64,000 nt of DNA from an uncultured Candidatus Melainabacteria bacterium (GCA_934757245.1 CAKVLH010000001.1:62001-126000); one strand, 5' to 3'; counted from the first letter of the stretch, positions 1-9,146 are shown. Numbers and translations: made by a program. The notes: generated by a model from the sequence alone, not told the origin.

Positions 1-1
1 A

Positions 2-511
2 GCAGCTTCAACTGGATTGCATGGTGCAAACCGACTTGCAAGTAATTCGCTATTAGAATGTGTAGTTTGTGCTTATGAACTGGCAGACTATTTGTCATTT
101 GCAAACTTAAATACACCTAAAAAAATTGATGACTCAATTCGCGAGGTAATTGAAACATATTCTTCTCCATTAAGTGAAATTGATTATGATATCCCAACTT
201 TAAAACAAAATTTGAAAAATTTGATGTGGAACAAAGTTGGAATTGTTAGAAATGAAAAAGATTTATTGGAAGCAAAAGCTGAAATAGATAGGATGAAATC
301 AGAATTTAAGCGTACAAGAAAATGCTTAAACCAAGATGAATATGAATATAGAAACATGCTTACAGTAGCCGGTCTAATTGTTGAAGGTGCTATTTCAAGA
401 AAAGAGTCAAGAGGCGCACATTCAAGAGCTGATTACAGACAAACTGATAGTGTTGCTAAGCATTCAAATATAATGAAAAGCGAAGAAAGAGAGTTAGTTT
501 ATGTTAAATAA
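2..511 (+). CDS. nadB: L-aspartate oxidase, C-terminal part
   Basis: L-aspartate oxidase uses FAD to turn L-aspartate into iminoaspartate, the first step of de novo NAD synthesis. The frame is open from base 2, so only about the last 169 residues are visible; the FAD-binding domain lies upstream of the window. The first visible residues contain the family motif HGANRLASNSLLE, and the rest is the charged helical C-terminal domain. The gene overlaps nadC by 11 bases, which suggests translational coupling; nadA is not in view. Identification is firm from the motif and the nadC neighbour. Confidence 0.93.
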   Translation, partial: AASTGLHGANRLASNSLLECVVCAYELADYLSFANLNTPKKIDDSIREVIETYSSPLSEIDYDIPTLKQNLKNLMWNKVGIVRNEKDLLEAKAEIDRMKSEFKRTRKCLNQDEYEYRNMLTVAGLIVEGAISRKESRGAHSRADYRQTDSVAKHSNIMKSEERELVYVK

Positions 512-1331
512 TTTTTTTATAGAAGAACACGTTAAAAATGCATTACAAGAAGATATCGGTTTTGGTGATATTACAACTGATTATCTTACAAATGAAGATG
601 ATAGAATGTCATGCGTACTTAATACAAGAGTAGACGGTATTTTTTGCGGTAAGAATGTTTTTGAGATGGTATTTAAGATTCTTTCACCTTCTATAAATAT
701 AAAATTTTATTTCAACGACGGTGATGTGATTAAAAAAGGCGATAAAATTGCTGACTTAGAAGGCCCTGCAAGATATATTTTAATGGGTGAAAGAACAGCT
801 TTAAACTACATTCAAAGAATGAGTGGTATTGCAACAGAAACTAACAAATACCAAAATGCTGTGGGTGAGTTTAAAGCAAGAATTGTTGATACAAGAAAAA
901 CGACTCCAGGCTTTAGAGCATTTGAAAAATATTCTGTAAAAACAGGTGGTGGAAGTTTACACAGATTTAATCTTTCAGACTGTGCAATGATTAAAGATAA
1001 TCATATTAAGTATGCAGGTTCTCTAATAAAGGCTGTTGAAAAGTTACGCCAACATATTTCACACGCGCATAAAATTGAAGTTGAGTGCGATACAATTGAA
1101 CAGGTTAAAGAAGCTGTTAATTGTGGCGCTGATATTATTATGCTTGATAATATGTCATTGGATACAATGAAAGAATGTGTAAAGCTAATTAATGGCAAAG
1201 CAATTGTAGAAGCAAGCGGAAATGTAAATTTAAATACAGTGCACGACATCGCTTCAACAGGAGTAGATATTATCTCTTCAAGCGCGATTGTTGCCAAAGC
1301 TCCAACATTGGATTTAGGTTTAGATATGTAA
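501..1331 (+). CDS. nadC: Quinolinate phosphoribosyltransferase (decarboxylating)
   Basis: NadC converts quinolinate and PRPP to nicotinate mononucleotide, the step after NadB and NadA in NAD synthesis. At 276 residues it has the usual family length. Visible motifs are DTRKTTPGFR near residue 131, the GGG-LHR segment that follows, IKDNHI near residue 161, and the C-terminal barrel motifs EVECD, IMLDNM and EASGNV. The start at 501 lies inside the end of nadB and is preceded by a purine-rich stretch. A strong hairpin terminator follows, so nadB-nadC is probably the end of this transcript. Confidence 0.96.
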   Translation: MLNNFFIEEHVKNALQEDIGFGDITTDYLTNEDDRMSCVLNTRVDGIFCGKNVFEMVFKILSPSINIKFYFNDGDVIKKGDKIADLEGPARYILMGERTALNYIQRMSGIATETNKYQNAVGEFKARIVDTRKTTPGFRAFEKYSVKTGGGSLHRFNLSDCAMIKDNHIKYAGSLIKAVEKLRQHISHAHKIEVECDTIEQVKEAVNCGADIIMLDNMSLDTMKECVKLINGKAIVEASGNVNLNTVHDIASTGVDIISSSAIVAKAPTLDLGLDM

Positions 1332-1356
1332 TATTGTAAAGAATATATATTTAAAG

Positions 1357-1384
1357 GGTGTGCTCTTTTTAGGCACACCTTTTT
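1357..1384 (+). terminator. Rho-independent terminator after nadC
   Basis: The stem GGTGTGC (1357-1363) pairs with GCACACC (1373-1379) around an 8-9 base loop and is followed by a run of T. It lies 25 bases after the nadC stop and touches the 3' end of the opposing small gene. Confidence 0.8.
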
Positions 1385-1604
1385 AGTAATTCATTCTTTC
1401 TACTTCAATTTTTTCATGCTCAAGCTTACGTTCTTCATCATCTAATTTATGTTGTTCTTTATTTAAGAAATCGATTTGTTTTTTGATTTCATTTTCCTCT
1501 TTATGTAATTCATCTTCTTGTTTTCTAATTTCTTCTTCAGCTTTGTTGCTGTTTTTGAAGTTTGTTCGTCTAATTGGTGTACAAAAAATTGGTTGAATTC
1601 TCAT
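1383..1604 (-). CDS. Small charged coiled-coil protein, unknown
   Basis: I do not recognise a family for this 73-residue protein. From about residue 20 it is nearly all E, K, Q and D with heptad-like spacing, so a single long helix or coiled coil is likely. The N-terminus reads MRIQPIFCTPIRR and resembles MNIQPIQY of the unrelated protein encoded at 4265 (see findings). On the minus strand an AGGAG sits just upstream of the ATG at 1604, which supports translation. The short length and biased composition leave some doubt. Confidence 0.6.
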   Translation of the reverse strand: MRIQPIFCTPIRRTNFKNSNKAEEEIRKQEDELHKEENEIKKQIDFLNKEQHKLDDEERKLEHEKIEVERMNY

Positions 1605-1725
1605 ATTTACTCCTTGATTTGTTTTATGTCATATTAAAACCTGAAAAAATATTTTTTGCTAGTGCTAAAACATTGAATTATAATTAAAATATGCAATAAT
1701 GGTTATATAAGAAAAAAGGTATTAT

Positions 1726-1917
1726 ATGAATATTGATGTAATTTTACATAAAGATGAAAATGGTTATTGGGCAGAAGTTCCTGCATTAAAAGGTTGTTTT
1801 ACACAAGGAAATACAATAGAAGAAACAATCCAGAATGTTAAAGAAGCTATTAACGCTTGGTTTTCAGTTGATATTCCAGAAGATAATAATGGGGAAGTTA
1901 TATCAATTGCACTATGA
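1726..1917 (+). CDS. hicB: HicB-family antitoxin
   Basis: The 63-residue protein has the HicB partial RNase H-like fold signature: residues 1-45 match the pattern IxxDENGYWAEVPxLxGCFTQGxTxEEAxxNxKEAI. HicB binds and neutralises the HicA mRNA interferase and usually represses its own operon. This copy is the short form with no recognisable C-terminal DNA-binding domain, so the source of autoregulation is unclear. The gene overlaps hicA by the 4-base ATGA, the usual coupling in this operon, here with the antitoxin first. AAAAAAGG lies upstream of the ATG at 1726. Confidence 0.88.
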   Translation: MNIDVILHKDENGYWAEVPALKGCFTQGNTIEETIQNVKEAINAWFSVDIPEDNNGEVISIAL

Positions 1918-2138
1918 AAAATATTTTTGGGAAAAAGCTTTGTAAAATTTTAGAAGAGAATGGTTGGGTGTTGAGTAGAATTAGTGGTTCACATCATGTT
2001 TTTATCAAAGAAAATGAAGAGGCAAGAATTGTGGTACCTGTACATGGAAATAAGGAAATCAAAACAGGTTTATTGAAAGCTTTTTTAAAAACTGCAGGAT
2101 TACTCTCTTTATTTTTTATGTTTACGCATATAGATTAA
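1914..2138 (+). CDS. hicA: HicA-family mRNA interferase toxin
   Basis: HicA is a small double-stranded RNA-binding-fold ribonuclease that cuts mRNA until HicB binds it. The 74-residue product shows the core: GWVLSRISGSHHVF with the catalytic histidine near residue 27, then RIVVPVHGNKEIKTG. The family normally ends in a polar helix after the KxAG motif; here KTAG is followed by a hydrophobic tail, LLSLFFMFTHID, so the last turn may have changed. The stop codon is only 3 bases from the mature 5' end of the tRNA-Arg gene. Confidence 0.87.
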   Translation: MKNIFGKKLCKILEENGWVLSRISGSHHVFIKENEEARIVVPVHGNKEIKTGLLKAFLKTAGLLSLFFMFTHID

Positions 2139-2141
2139 CAT

Positions 2142-2215
2142 CTCCTCGTAGCTCAGTTGGATAGAGTGCGGGTCTCCGAAGCCCGAGGTCATGGGTTCAA
2201 TTCCCATCGAGGAGG
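2142..2215 (+). tRNA. tRNA-Arg (anticodon CCG)
   Basis: A complete cloverleaf: acceptor CTCCTCG pairs with CGAGGAG, the D-stem is GCTC/GAGT, the anticodon stem CGGGT/GCCCG encloses loop CTCCGAA with anticodon CCG (reads CGG), and the T-arm is ATGGG-TTCAATT-CCCAT. The discriminator is G and CCA is not encoded. It starts 3 bases after hicA. Confidence 0.97.
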
Positions 2216-2234
2216 TTTAATTTTTAGAAGAATA

Positions 2235-2243
2235 TGTTATACT
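2235..2243 (+). promoter_or_regulatory. Extended -10 promoter for the GGDEF gene
   Basis: TGTTATACT is an extended -10 element (TGn followed by TATACT) 35 bases before the GTG start at 2278. No good -35 box is visible, as is usual for extended -10 promoters. Confidence 0.5.
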
Positions 2244-2277
2244 AAATATATAGATAAAGGAATAAAGGACAGCACTT

Positions 2278-4164
2278 GTGGGCTTTTTTGATAGCTTCAG
2301 AAATTTTAAAAACAATTTAGATAAAGTCGAATCTACGGTTTACTCCGGCTCTGACTCTTTGCTTGAGGTTTACGAAAAGAATGCAAAACTTGAAGCTGAA
2401 ATTGTTGCAAGAACAAAAGAATTAGATAGAGCTAACCGTCAAATGCTTACCTTGCAGCATATTTGGGAAATGATGAATTCTTCAAAACCTCTTTCCAGCG
2501 TTCTTAATGCTATTGTAAATAGTTTGCAAGGTGAACTAGGGTATTTATATAGTTTTATAGTTAAACAACGTAGTGATAATGACGGTAAATATTTACAAAT
2601 CGTTGCGTCTTCAAGAGATGATTTAGGTGAAAAATTTTCAGAATATTTGAATTGCGATTTGAGTGATTACAGAATGCTTTTTCCGGAATTTGATGAGTTG
2701 AAAAATTCAGTAAAAAACAATCAAATTTATCAATCAAAAGAACTTGTAAAATTAATTACGGGTTTTATTCCTAGCTTAGATAAAGAAAAAGTTGCAGGTT
2801 TTTTAACGCAAGCAAAAATGAAATCTTATATTTTGGTTCCATTGGTTTCTAAACAAACTCATTTCGGTTCTCTTATTGTATTTTCTTCTCGAGAAAATAT
2901 AAGTAATAGTGAATTGAATTTTTTAAGCCTGTTTGCAAAGCAAATCGAACTTGCAATTACAATTGCAGACTTGTTCCAAGCAGTAAAAGAACAAGCAATT
3001 ACTGATGGTATGACGGGGCTTTATAATAGAAGATATTTTGAAGAATACATAAAAAAAGAAGCCATCCGTGCAATGCGTCAAAACCAAAAATTTACAGTTA
3101 TTGGACTTGATTTGGATCACTTAAAACAGATTAACGATACGTACGGTCATAATTACGGTGATATTGCGATAAAAGCTATAGCAGAAGTTCTAAAAAGTAA
3201 TGCGCGTTCCATAGATATCGCAGCCAGAATGGGTGGAGAAGAATTTAACTTAATTTTGCCTGCCGTTGATATTGAAGGCGGTTGCATAGCTGCAGAACGT
3301 ATTAGAAAAGCCATAGAATCAGTTGAATTAGATAAGATAGGACATATAACAGCAAGTTTAGGTGTCGCAACTTATCCGGATCAGTCAGATGATATTCAAG
3401 AGCTTTTGGAACTAACTGATCAAGCGATGTATGAATCAAAACGCAACGGCAGAAATAGAGTTACAATAGCAAAACCTTCTTACGAAACATCTTGGCAAGA
3501 AATTGCAGTAAATACATTTATCGATATTCTTTCAAAACACAGAATTCCGATGGACGCAGTTACTTCAAGACTTTTGACAGAAAAACTAATGGATATGAAT
3601 AACGATAGACTTTATCAAGTTGCAGACTCTCTTGTTCAATCATATAATCCGCAGCACCAAATTGGCGGAATGAAACAAAAAGTAGAGCTTGCGACTATGC
3701 TCGCAAAACGTTTTGACTTGCCGAAAGAAGCAATTGACCGATTAAAAATAGCAGTTTTACTTTATGATATCGGAAATACAATGTTGCCTAAAGAATTATT
3801 GAATAAGCGCGAACCTTTGAATGATGATGATAGAAGTTCAATAAAACAACATCCTATAATCGCTGCACGAGAAATTTTAAAACCGATTTCAAATATAGTA
3901 GACATTATTCCGATTATTGAAAAGCACCATGAAAACTGGAATGGAACAGGTTATCCAAATAAAATAGCAGGTGAAGAAATCCCAATTGAATCCCAAATTA
4001 TTTTAATTATCGATTCTTATTTCGCTTTGATGGAAAAACGTCCGTATAGAGAAGCTTTGAGTTCTGATGATGCGATTAAAACGATTCAAGCCGATGTCGA
4101 CAAAAAGTGGAGCGCTAAACTGGCAGACGAATTTATATCGCTAGTTAAGACTGATTTTGAATAG
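2278..4164 (+). CDS. GAF-like/GGDEF diguanylate cyclase with degenerate HD-GYP-like domain
   Basis: This is a predicted c-di-GMP signalling protein of 628 residues. A coiled coil covers about residues 22-60, a GAF-like sensor about 60-235, and a GGDEF domain about 240-400. The cyclase site GGEEF (about residue 319) is intact, and an RSID inhibitory I-site lies five residues before it, so cyclase activity with product inhibition is expected. The C-terminal HD-GYP-like domain keeps HHE and NGTGYP (about residue 549), but its HD pair reads YD in LLYDIGN (about residue 495). Hydrolysis of c-di-GMP by this domain is therefore doubtful. The start is GTG with AAAGGA upstream. Signal and target are unknown. 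Confidence 0.9.
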   Translation: MGFFDSFRNFKNNLDKVESTVYSGSDSLLEVYEKNAKLEAEIVARTKELDRANRQMLTLQHIWEMMNSSKPLSSVLNAIVNSLQGELGYLYSFIVKQRSDNDGKYLQIVASSRDDLGEKFSEYLNCDLSDYRMLFPEFDELKNSVKNNQIYQSKELVKLITGFIPSLDKEKVAGFLTQAKMKSYILVPLVSKQTHFGSLIVFSSRENISNSELNFLSLFAKQIELAITIADLFQAVKEQAITDGMTGLYNRRYFEEYIKKEAIRAMRQNQKFTVIGLDLDHLKQINDTYGHNYGDIAIKAIAEVLKSNARSIDIAARMGGEEFNLILPAVDIEGGCIAAERIRKAIESVELDKIGHITASLGVATYPDQSDDIQELLELTDQAMYESKRNGRNRVTIAKPSYETSWQEIAVNTFIDILSKHRIPMDAVTSRLLTEKLMDMNNDRLYQVADSLVQSYNPQHQIGGMKQKVELATMLAKRFDLPKEAIDRLKIAVLLYDIGNTMLPKELLNKREPLNDDDRSSIKQHPIIAAREILKPISNIVDIIPIIEKHHENWNGTGYPNKIAGEEIPIESQIILIIDSYFALMEKRPYREALSSDDAIKTIQADVDKKWSAKLADEFISLVKTDFE

Positions 4165-4264
4165 AAATAAAGATTTTAATTTAAATGTAAATATTTTGTA
4201 ACAATTTGTATATAAAAGTCAATTTTCGTTCTTCAGATGTTTTATACTTGTAGGAAGAAGTGTT

Positions 4265-4861
4265 ATGAATATACAGCCGATACAATATAATAGTGTATCC
4301 ATGCAAGGGAAAAAACCTGATAGAGCGTGGGACAAGTTTAAACGTCGAATGGCTCAAAAAGTCATTGACGTTCTTCCTTCGCATACGCAAAAAGAAACTC
4401 CGAGAAAGCTCGAAGAGTGGAATAAGTTTGACAACTGGGTTTCTAAACCTGCACAAAACCGCGCTATTATGGGTGCAACGGCTATTATTACGCAACCGGC
4501 TATTGACTACAATAACCACAAAGTTGACAAAGAAACTAGACGAGTTGCTAGAAATAGAACTATTGCAAAAATCATTGCCGGAACATGTGTCGGCATACTT
4601 GTAAGAGGGTCGGTGTATAAAGCTGTTACATCAATGACAAATATTGAAAGTAAAGCAAAATTCAGTAAGGCGCTTTTACCTAAAAAATTCTTGAACGAAA
4701 TTGCAAATAATAAAACATTTTTAAATAACCACAAATGCGCATTATCTAATTTTTTGGCAATTTTAGTCATGTGTGTAACTAATTTTGCAATTGATGCACC
4801 ATTAACAGTAATGTTAACAAATAAATTAAATGAAAAGAAAGGAGAAGATAAGCATGAATAA
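4265..4861 (+). CDS. Unknown membrane protein, first of a coupled pair
   Basis: I recognise no family. The 198-residue protein starts MNIQPIQYNSVSMQGK, an N-terminus similar to several other unknowns here. Hydrophobic stretches lie near residues 70-80, 105-127 and 155-180, with a basic amphipathic region between, so two or three membrane passes are likely. AGGAAGAAG lies upstream of the ATG at 4265. It overlaps the next gene by 8 bases and the two are probably made together. Confidence 0.7.
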   Translation: MNIQPIQYNSVSMQGKKPDRAWDKFKRRMAQKVIDVLPSHTQKETPRKLEEWNKFDNWVSKPAQNRAIMGATAIITQPAIDYNNHKVDKETRRVARNRTIAKIIAGTCVGILVRGSVYKAVTSMTNIESKAKFSKALLPKKFLNEIANNKTFLNNHKCALSNFLAILVMCVTNFAIDAPLTVMLTNKLNEKKGEDKHE

Positions 4862-5414
4862 TTCTCCTTTACAAAATGGACTCGAATGGGTTTATACAAA
4901 CTTTAAGAAAAATACTGCTACAATGCTTGTAGTAACAGGTACCATCGGTTGGGGCTTATCTTCACTTGCGCAAATTGGTGCAGTAATGTTTAACCCTAAA
5001 ATTTCGCGCGAGCAAAAGAGTTTCTTAGTTCCACAAGAGTTTTTGGATGCAGTTGTTAACATTGGTTCGTTCTTTTTAGTAACTCAAGCTACTAAAAAAA
5101 TCATATCCAAAATGGCATCTACAGGTAAAATTGCACCAACTAAGGTTAGAGAATTCTTGAACAAAAATAAAGTTTATGGCGATCAAGTCGGCAAACTATC
5201 TCTAGACTTGGATGAAGTTTTGAAAAACGAATCAAAGTTTCCAAAAGACTCCTATTACACATATAAGAATTTTGCAACAACTGTTGGAACAGTTGGCGCA
5301 AGCATTTTATCATCAAATATTATTACTCCTGTTCTAAGAAATACAATGGCATCAGATATTCAGAAAAAATACTTAAACAACCGTCCGCAAAGTCCTGACA
5401 GAATGCGTGTTTAG
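4854..5414 (+). CDS. Unknown membrane protein, second of a coupled pair
   Basis: The 187-residue protein has no family I can name. The start at 4854 is chosen because GGAGAAG lies 7 bases upstream; a longer in-frame start at 4830 has no such site. Hydrophobic segments lie near residues 22-45, 65-85 and 140-165. Like its upstream partner it is small, basic between the membrane segments, and lacks a signal peptide. Its stop overlaps by 4 bases the stop of the convergent gene on the other strand. Confidence 0.7.
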   Translation: MNNSPLQNGLEWVYTNFKKNTATMLVVTGTIGWGLSSLAQIGAVMFNPKISREQKSFLVPQEFLDAVVNIGSFFLVTQATKKIISKMASTGKIAPTKVREFLNKNKVYGDQVGKLSLDLDEVLKNESKFPKDSYYTYKNFATTVGTVGASILSSNIITPVLRNTMASDIQKKYLNNRPQSPDRMRV

Positions 5415-6526
5415 TTGTAATCTCTTAGAGGAGGTCTTGATGAATCAAACTCTCCATATAAGTTATTTTTGCGTGTCTTTTTAATATCAATAGGTTGATA
5501 TAGACTTTCATCCTGTAATGGCTTTTTATAATTAATATTGTGAATTCCGGTTTCTAATGTTTTAGTTTCGGATTTTACAGGTTCAGCTTTAACTTCTAAT
5601 TTTTGTTGCAAAGCTTTTTCTTGAGCCTTTTGCTGTTTCTCTTCTTTAAATTGTTGATACCTAGATTTTGTCTTATCTTTAGTAGCATTGATTTTATCTT
5701 TTGTATCAGCAATTTTTGCATCTACTCTTGATTTTGCAACTGCGTAATCTTTTCCGCCTTCCTTATGCCATCTGCGGTATTTTTTTGTAAATACGTTGTC
5801 AAAATTACCCATATCATAATAAACTTGTTTTGATTCTTTCGAATAAGTTTCGGGAGGTAATATGTTTACTTGCACGTTTTGCGCGATTTCAGGACAAAGC
5901 ATTCTTGAATAATCACGAATTTTTTGCAACTGTTCTGTTTGTGGAGAAGGACCACGAGTTATAATTCTGTTTTCTACTACACTAATCGTTTTATAAAAAG
6001 TATTTGACCACAATGCGACATTATTTTGTGTATCAATTAAAATTGCATAAGTATTGATTTTATAAGCCGGATCAACAACTGTAGCACCCGGAATATTCAA
6101 AAAATCCCAAAAAGTACGTCTTAAAACATAGTTTTCAGAGTCAATTGATGAAGTCAAAAGCAGTACATATCTAGTTTTTGCTTGGCTTGCTATTTTTCTC
6201 ACCTGCGGATAATCTACATTATAAGAGGTTTTAAACTTATTTGTAAGATTTCTGGCCGGAATCATATATGAAGGATTACTCTTTAAAAGTTTTCTTTCAT
6301 CGCTTACGGTTGGAGATTTTATGTAATCTGTTTGGTTAAGAATATTAATTACTTCATTAGCAAAAAATTCAGCAGTTGCATTGTAAATATATGAATCTAC
6401 AGCAACATTTTCCGTAACAATGTTGTCCGGAATAACAAGCACCTTATACTGTTGTTCCGCACTAAATGCAAGCGGAGCAACCAAAAGCACTATCCCAACT
6501 ACTAATATCCTTAATAAATCTCTCAC
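5411..6526 (-). CDS. Unknown secreted protein with charged C-terminus
   Basis: The 371-residue protein begins with a typical signal peptide (MRDLLRILVVGIVLLVAPLAFSA) and is predicted to reach the periplasm or outer surface. Residues 25-240 look like a globular alpha/beta domain with segments such as YKVLVIPDNIV and RYVLLLTSSID. Residues 245-330 are a K/E/Q-rich probable coiled coil, followed by a disordered tail ending RPPLRDYN. I recognise no family and assign no function. It is transcribed away from the Maf-like gene and stands alone. Confidence 0.72.
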   Translation of the reverse strand: MRDLLRILVVGIVLLVAPLAFSAEQQYKVLVIPDNIVTENVAVDSYIYNATAEFFANEVINILNQTDYIKSPTVSDERKLLKSNPSYMIPARNLTNKFKTSYNVDYPQVRKIASQAKTRYVLLLTSSIDSENYVLRRTFWDFLNIPGATVVDPAYKINTYAILIDTQNNVALWSNTFYKTISVVENRIITRGPSPQTEQLQKIRDYSRMLCPEIAQNVQVNILPPETYSKESKQVYYDMGNFDNVFTKKYRRWHKEGGKDYAVAKSRVDAKIADTKDKINATKDKTKSRYQQFKEEKQQKAQEKALQQKLEVKAEPVKSETKTLETGIHNINYKKPLQDESLYQPIDIKKTRKNNLYGEFDSSRPPLRDYN

Positions 6527-6662
6527 AACAGAATTATAACATAGGAAGTATAAAATTTATAGTAAATTGTAAAACTTTACATTTCTTAAAAAATATGCTA
6601 TTTTATATTTAAAAACCCTTTAGGGAGTGTTTTTTGCATATTTTTATAAAAAAGGATTTGAA

Positions 6663-8339
6663 ATGTTTAATAAGAATTTAGAGTTTCTTGGAAACGACGC
6701 GCTCAAAGATAGATTAAGTCGAATTACGCTTGATGAATCAAGTAAAAAAATGTCATACTGTATGACTCCATCTAACGACTATTTATTGATGAAAAATGAT
6801 GTGCCGATTGATGATATCAACAATCCGAGAGAAGCTGTTAAAGATATGCTAAAATCTACAATTAAAATTCCAATGGATAAAAATGACATCATAATCACGT
6901 TTGGTATTGGACTAGGTTATCTTCTTGACGAAACGTTTAATGCATATAATTCCAAAATTTTTGTTTACGAACCTGATTTAAAACTTTTGCACTTTGTATT
7001 AAATAATGTTGATATATCTGAACATTTAAGAAGCGGAAGAATTTTTATAACAAATGATTTAAAAGAACTTTTGGAAAAATTGAGTAAGACATATATCAAC
7101 AAAGATAAAGTTGAAATTGTTTATTTAAAAAATTACGCACTTGTAAAAAGCAACGAACTTTTAGAATTAACTCAAAAAGTTTACGAAACTTGTAAAACAA
7201 AAATGTTAGATGTAAACACAATTGCAAGATTTTCTCGCCAATGGTTAACTAATTCTTTAACAAATATAAGTGCCGTTAATGCGAGTTCTGTTTTTGTGCT
7301 TTCAGATTTAGAAAATAAATTTATAGGACAAACCGCTTTAATTATCGCAGCGGGGCCATCTTTAAATGAAAATATTGAAAAAATTAAAGCAAACAGAGAC
7401 AAATTTGTAATTTTTGCAGTAAACAAAGTTTTAAGAGTGTTAGAAGCAAATGGAATCACACCTGATTTTGTAGTCTGTCTTGATGCATCGGGTATCAGTG
7501 CCACACTTACAGGATTGGAAGATTTTTGTTCTAAAATCAATTGTATAAGCGATTTAAAATCTGATATTTCATTACTTACTAAAACTTTTAAAAAACACTT
7601 TATAACTTTTTCAAAAAGCGAAGTTATAGTTAACAAATTGGCAAATTATAACAAATTTGTTAAAATGGCTGAATATGGTGGTTCAGCAACTACGATGGCA
7701 CTGGTTGTAGCGCATCAATTAGGTTTTAGCAAAATTATTTTTGCGGGTTTAGATTTAGCATTTAAAAATGATATTATGTACGCTACCGGAGAAACTATAC
7801 AGCAAACTCCAAGCGGACAAATTGTAACTTCTAATATTACAAAAAATATTTCAAGAATAAAATCTGTAACAGGTGATGTTGTTAAAACACGTGATGATTA
7901 CGCAGCATTCATAAATCATTTTGAAATTTTAATCAAAGATTTAGACATAAAAGAGGTTTATAATACGACTTCTTTTGGTGCATATATAGAAGGTATGAAG
8001 AATTTTAAATTAGATGATATTCCGCTATTTTTATCATCTTCCGGCACGTCTTTTATATTAAGCGAAGTAAAGCCGATAAAATTTGTGATAAAAGATTGGA
8101 TGCAAGAAGAATTATTTTTGATTAATAATGTTATTTCTATGCTTTCAAAAGGCGTTTTTTCACCGGCATTAATTTCTGCTATAGTTAAATCGTCTTTGCT
8201 TTATTCATATATGCAAGCTGATATTATTAGTGTTATGCAAGCTAAATTTGAACCAAGTATTGCAGAAGATTTTATTAATAAGACTAAAGCTTCAATAAAA
8301 AATGTAGTAGAATATTTACAAAAGCTTCGTTTAATCTGA
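6663..8339 (+). CDS. Maf/DUF115-type protein, putative flagellin glycosyltransferase
   Basis: The 558-residue protein matches the 'motility accessory factor' family, whose members move nonulosonic (pseudaminic or legionaminic) sugars onto flagellin in other bacteria. The core motif is near residues 220-275: ALIIAAGPSLNENIEKI followed by VNKVLRVLEANGITPDFVVCLD, and later AGLDLAF with GETIQQTPSG. The start at 6663 has AAAAGGA upstream; an in-frame start 36 bases earlier lacks a ribosome site. Flagellar export genes elsewhere in the window fit this role, but the sugar donor genes are not in view. The related MptE-like pterin kinases share the fold, so the exact activity is inferred. Confidence 0.75.
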   Translation: MFNKNLEFLGNDALKDRLSRITLDESSKKMSYCMTPSNDYLLMKNDVPIDDINNPREAVKDMLKSTIKIPMDKNDIIITFGIGLGYLLDETFNAYNSKIFVYEPDLKLLHFVLNNVDISEHLRSGRIFITNDLKELLEKLSKTYINKDKVEIVYLKNYALVKSNELLELTQKVYETCKTKMLDVNTIARFSRQWLTNSLTNISAVNASSVFVLSDLENKFIGQTALIIAAGPSLNENIEKIKANRDKFVIFAVNKVLRVLEANGITPDFVVCLDASGISATLTGLEDFCSKINCISDLKSDISLLTKTFKKHFITFSKSEVIVNKLANYNKFVKMAEYGGSATTMALVVAHQLGFSKIIFAGLDLAFKNDIMYATGETIQQTPSGQIVTSNITKNISRIKSVTGDVVKTRDDYAAFINHFEILIKDLDIKEVYNTTSFGAYIEGMKNFKLDDIPLFLSSSGTSFILSEVKPIKFVIKDWMQEELFLINNVISMLSKGVFSPALISAIVKSSLLYSYMQADIISVMQAKFEPSIAEDFINKTKASIKNVVEYLQKLRLI

Positions 8340-8357
8340 TAATATAATGGAGGTTTA

Positions 8358-8990
8358 ATGAAAAAACTTGTACTGACTTTAATATGTTTATTTTGCCAGT
8401 TCTCAATTTGTAATGCTGCAAATTATTTGAAAGTAACAGCTATGGAGGATTTTGACACCGCTTCGCCAAAAGAAACTTTTAACGTTCAACTTAGAGAAGA
8501 CGGATTTCTTGGTCAGTATTCACTTGGAGTCAATTCGATTTTGCATTGCCAAGTTCTGCAAATAGTTGACCCCAAAAGAGGTAAACGTGATGCGTCATTT
8601 TTTATAAAACCTTTAACGTTCACAGAAAACGGACAGGTTAAAACTATAGAAGAAGAAATGTATGGCAAATATACGACAGTCGTTTTGTCAAAAGAAGAAA
8701 TTAAGAAATTACCTTACGGGAAAATGGTAAAAAATGGCGTCTTAATGGTCGGAAGTTATTTTGTTAAGGGGCTTTCTATCGGTGTTTCTTTTGTAGAAGG
8801 TTTTGCTAAAAACGAAAAAGATAATCGCTTTAAATCAGGAGTTGCAAATGCCTATGAAGAATCTCCTATTTCTTTGGTAGAAAAAGGAGATGAATTGGAA
8901 ATCAAAACCGGCGATGATTTTTATTTTGTGTTCAAAACTGAGGAAGACGTGCAAGAACCTAATTATACATATACACAGACTGAAAATTAA
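8358..8990 (+). CDS. Unknown secreted protein
   Basis: The 210-residue product has a clear signal peptide (about residues 1-20, ending ICNAA) and no other membrane segment except a weak one near residues 127-147. It lies 18 bases after the Maf-like gene and has GGAGG directly before its ATG, so it may share that transcript. The body is beta-rich (repeated ELEIKTGDDFYFVF-like strands). I do not recognise the family. Confidence 0.7.
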   Translation: MKKLVLTLICLFCQFSICNAANYLKVTAMEDFDTASPKETFNVQLREDGFLGQYSLGVNSILHCQVLQIVDPKRGKRDASFFIKPLTFTENGQVKTIEEEMYGKYTTVVLSKEEIKKLPYGKMVKNGVLMVGSYFVKGLSIGVSFVEGFAKNEKDNRFKSGVANAYEESPISLVEKGDELEIKTGDDFYFVFKTEEDVQEPNYTYTQTEN

Positions 8991-9146
8991 TTTTTGGTAA
9001 TTCATCACTCTCTTTTAATAAGAAATACGCTTGCGACACTCATATAGACGCACAATCTCCTTCTATGAATTATTTTATTTTAGTATAACTGATAATTCAA
9101 ATAAAGTATGTTACAATAAATGTAGAATAGTTGAAAGAGGTGTTTT

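Noticed and set aside
1001..1378. Open frame on the minus strand inside nadC
   Set aside because: It lies wholly antisense to a well-conserved gene, and its protein has no recognisable features. Many similar antisense frames (for example inside the RND pump, FlhA and FlhB genes) were left out for the same reason.
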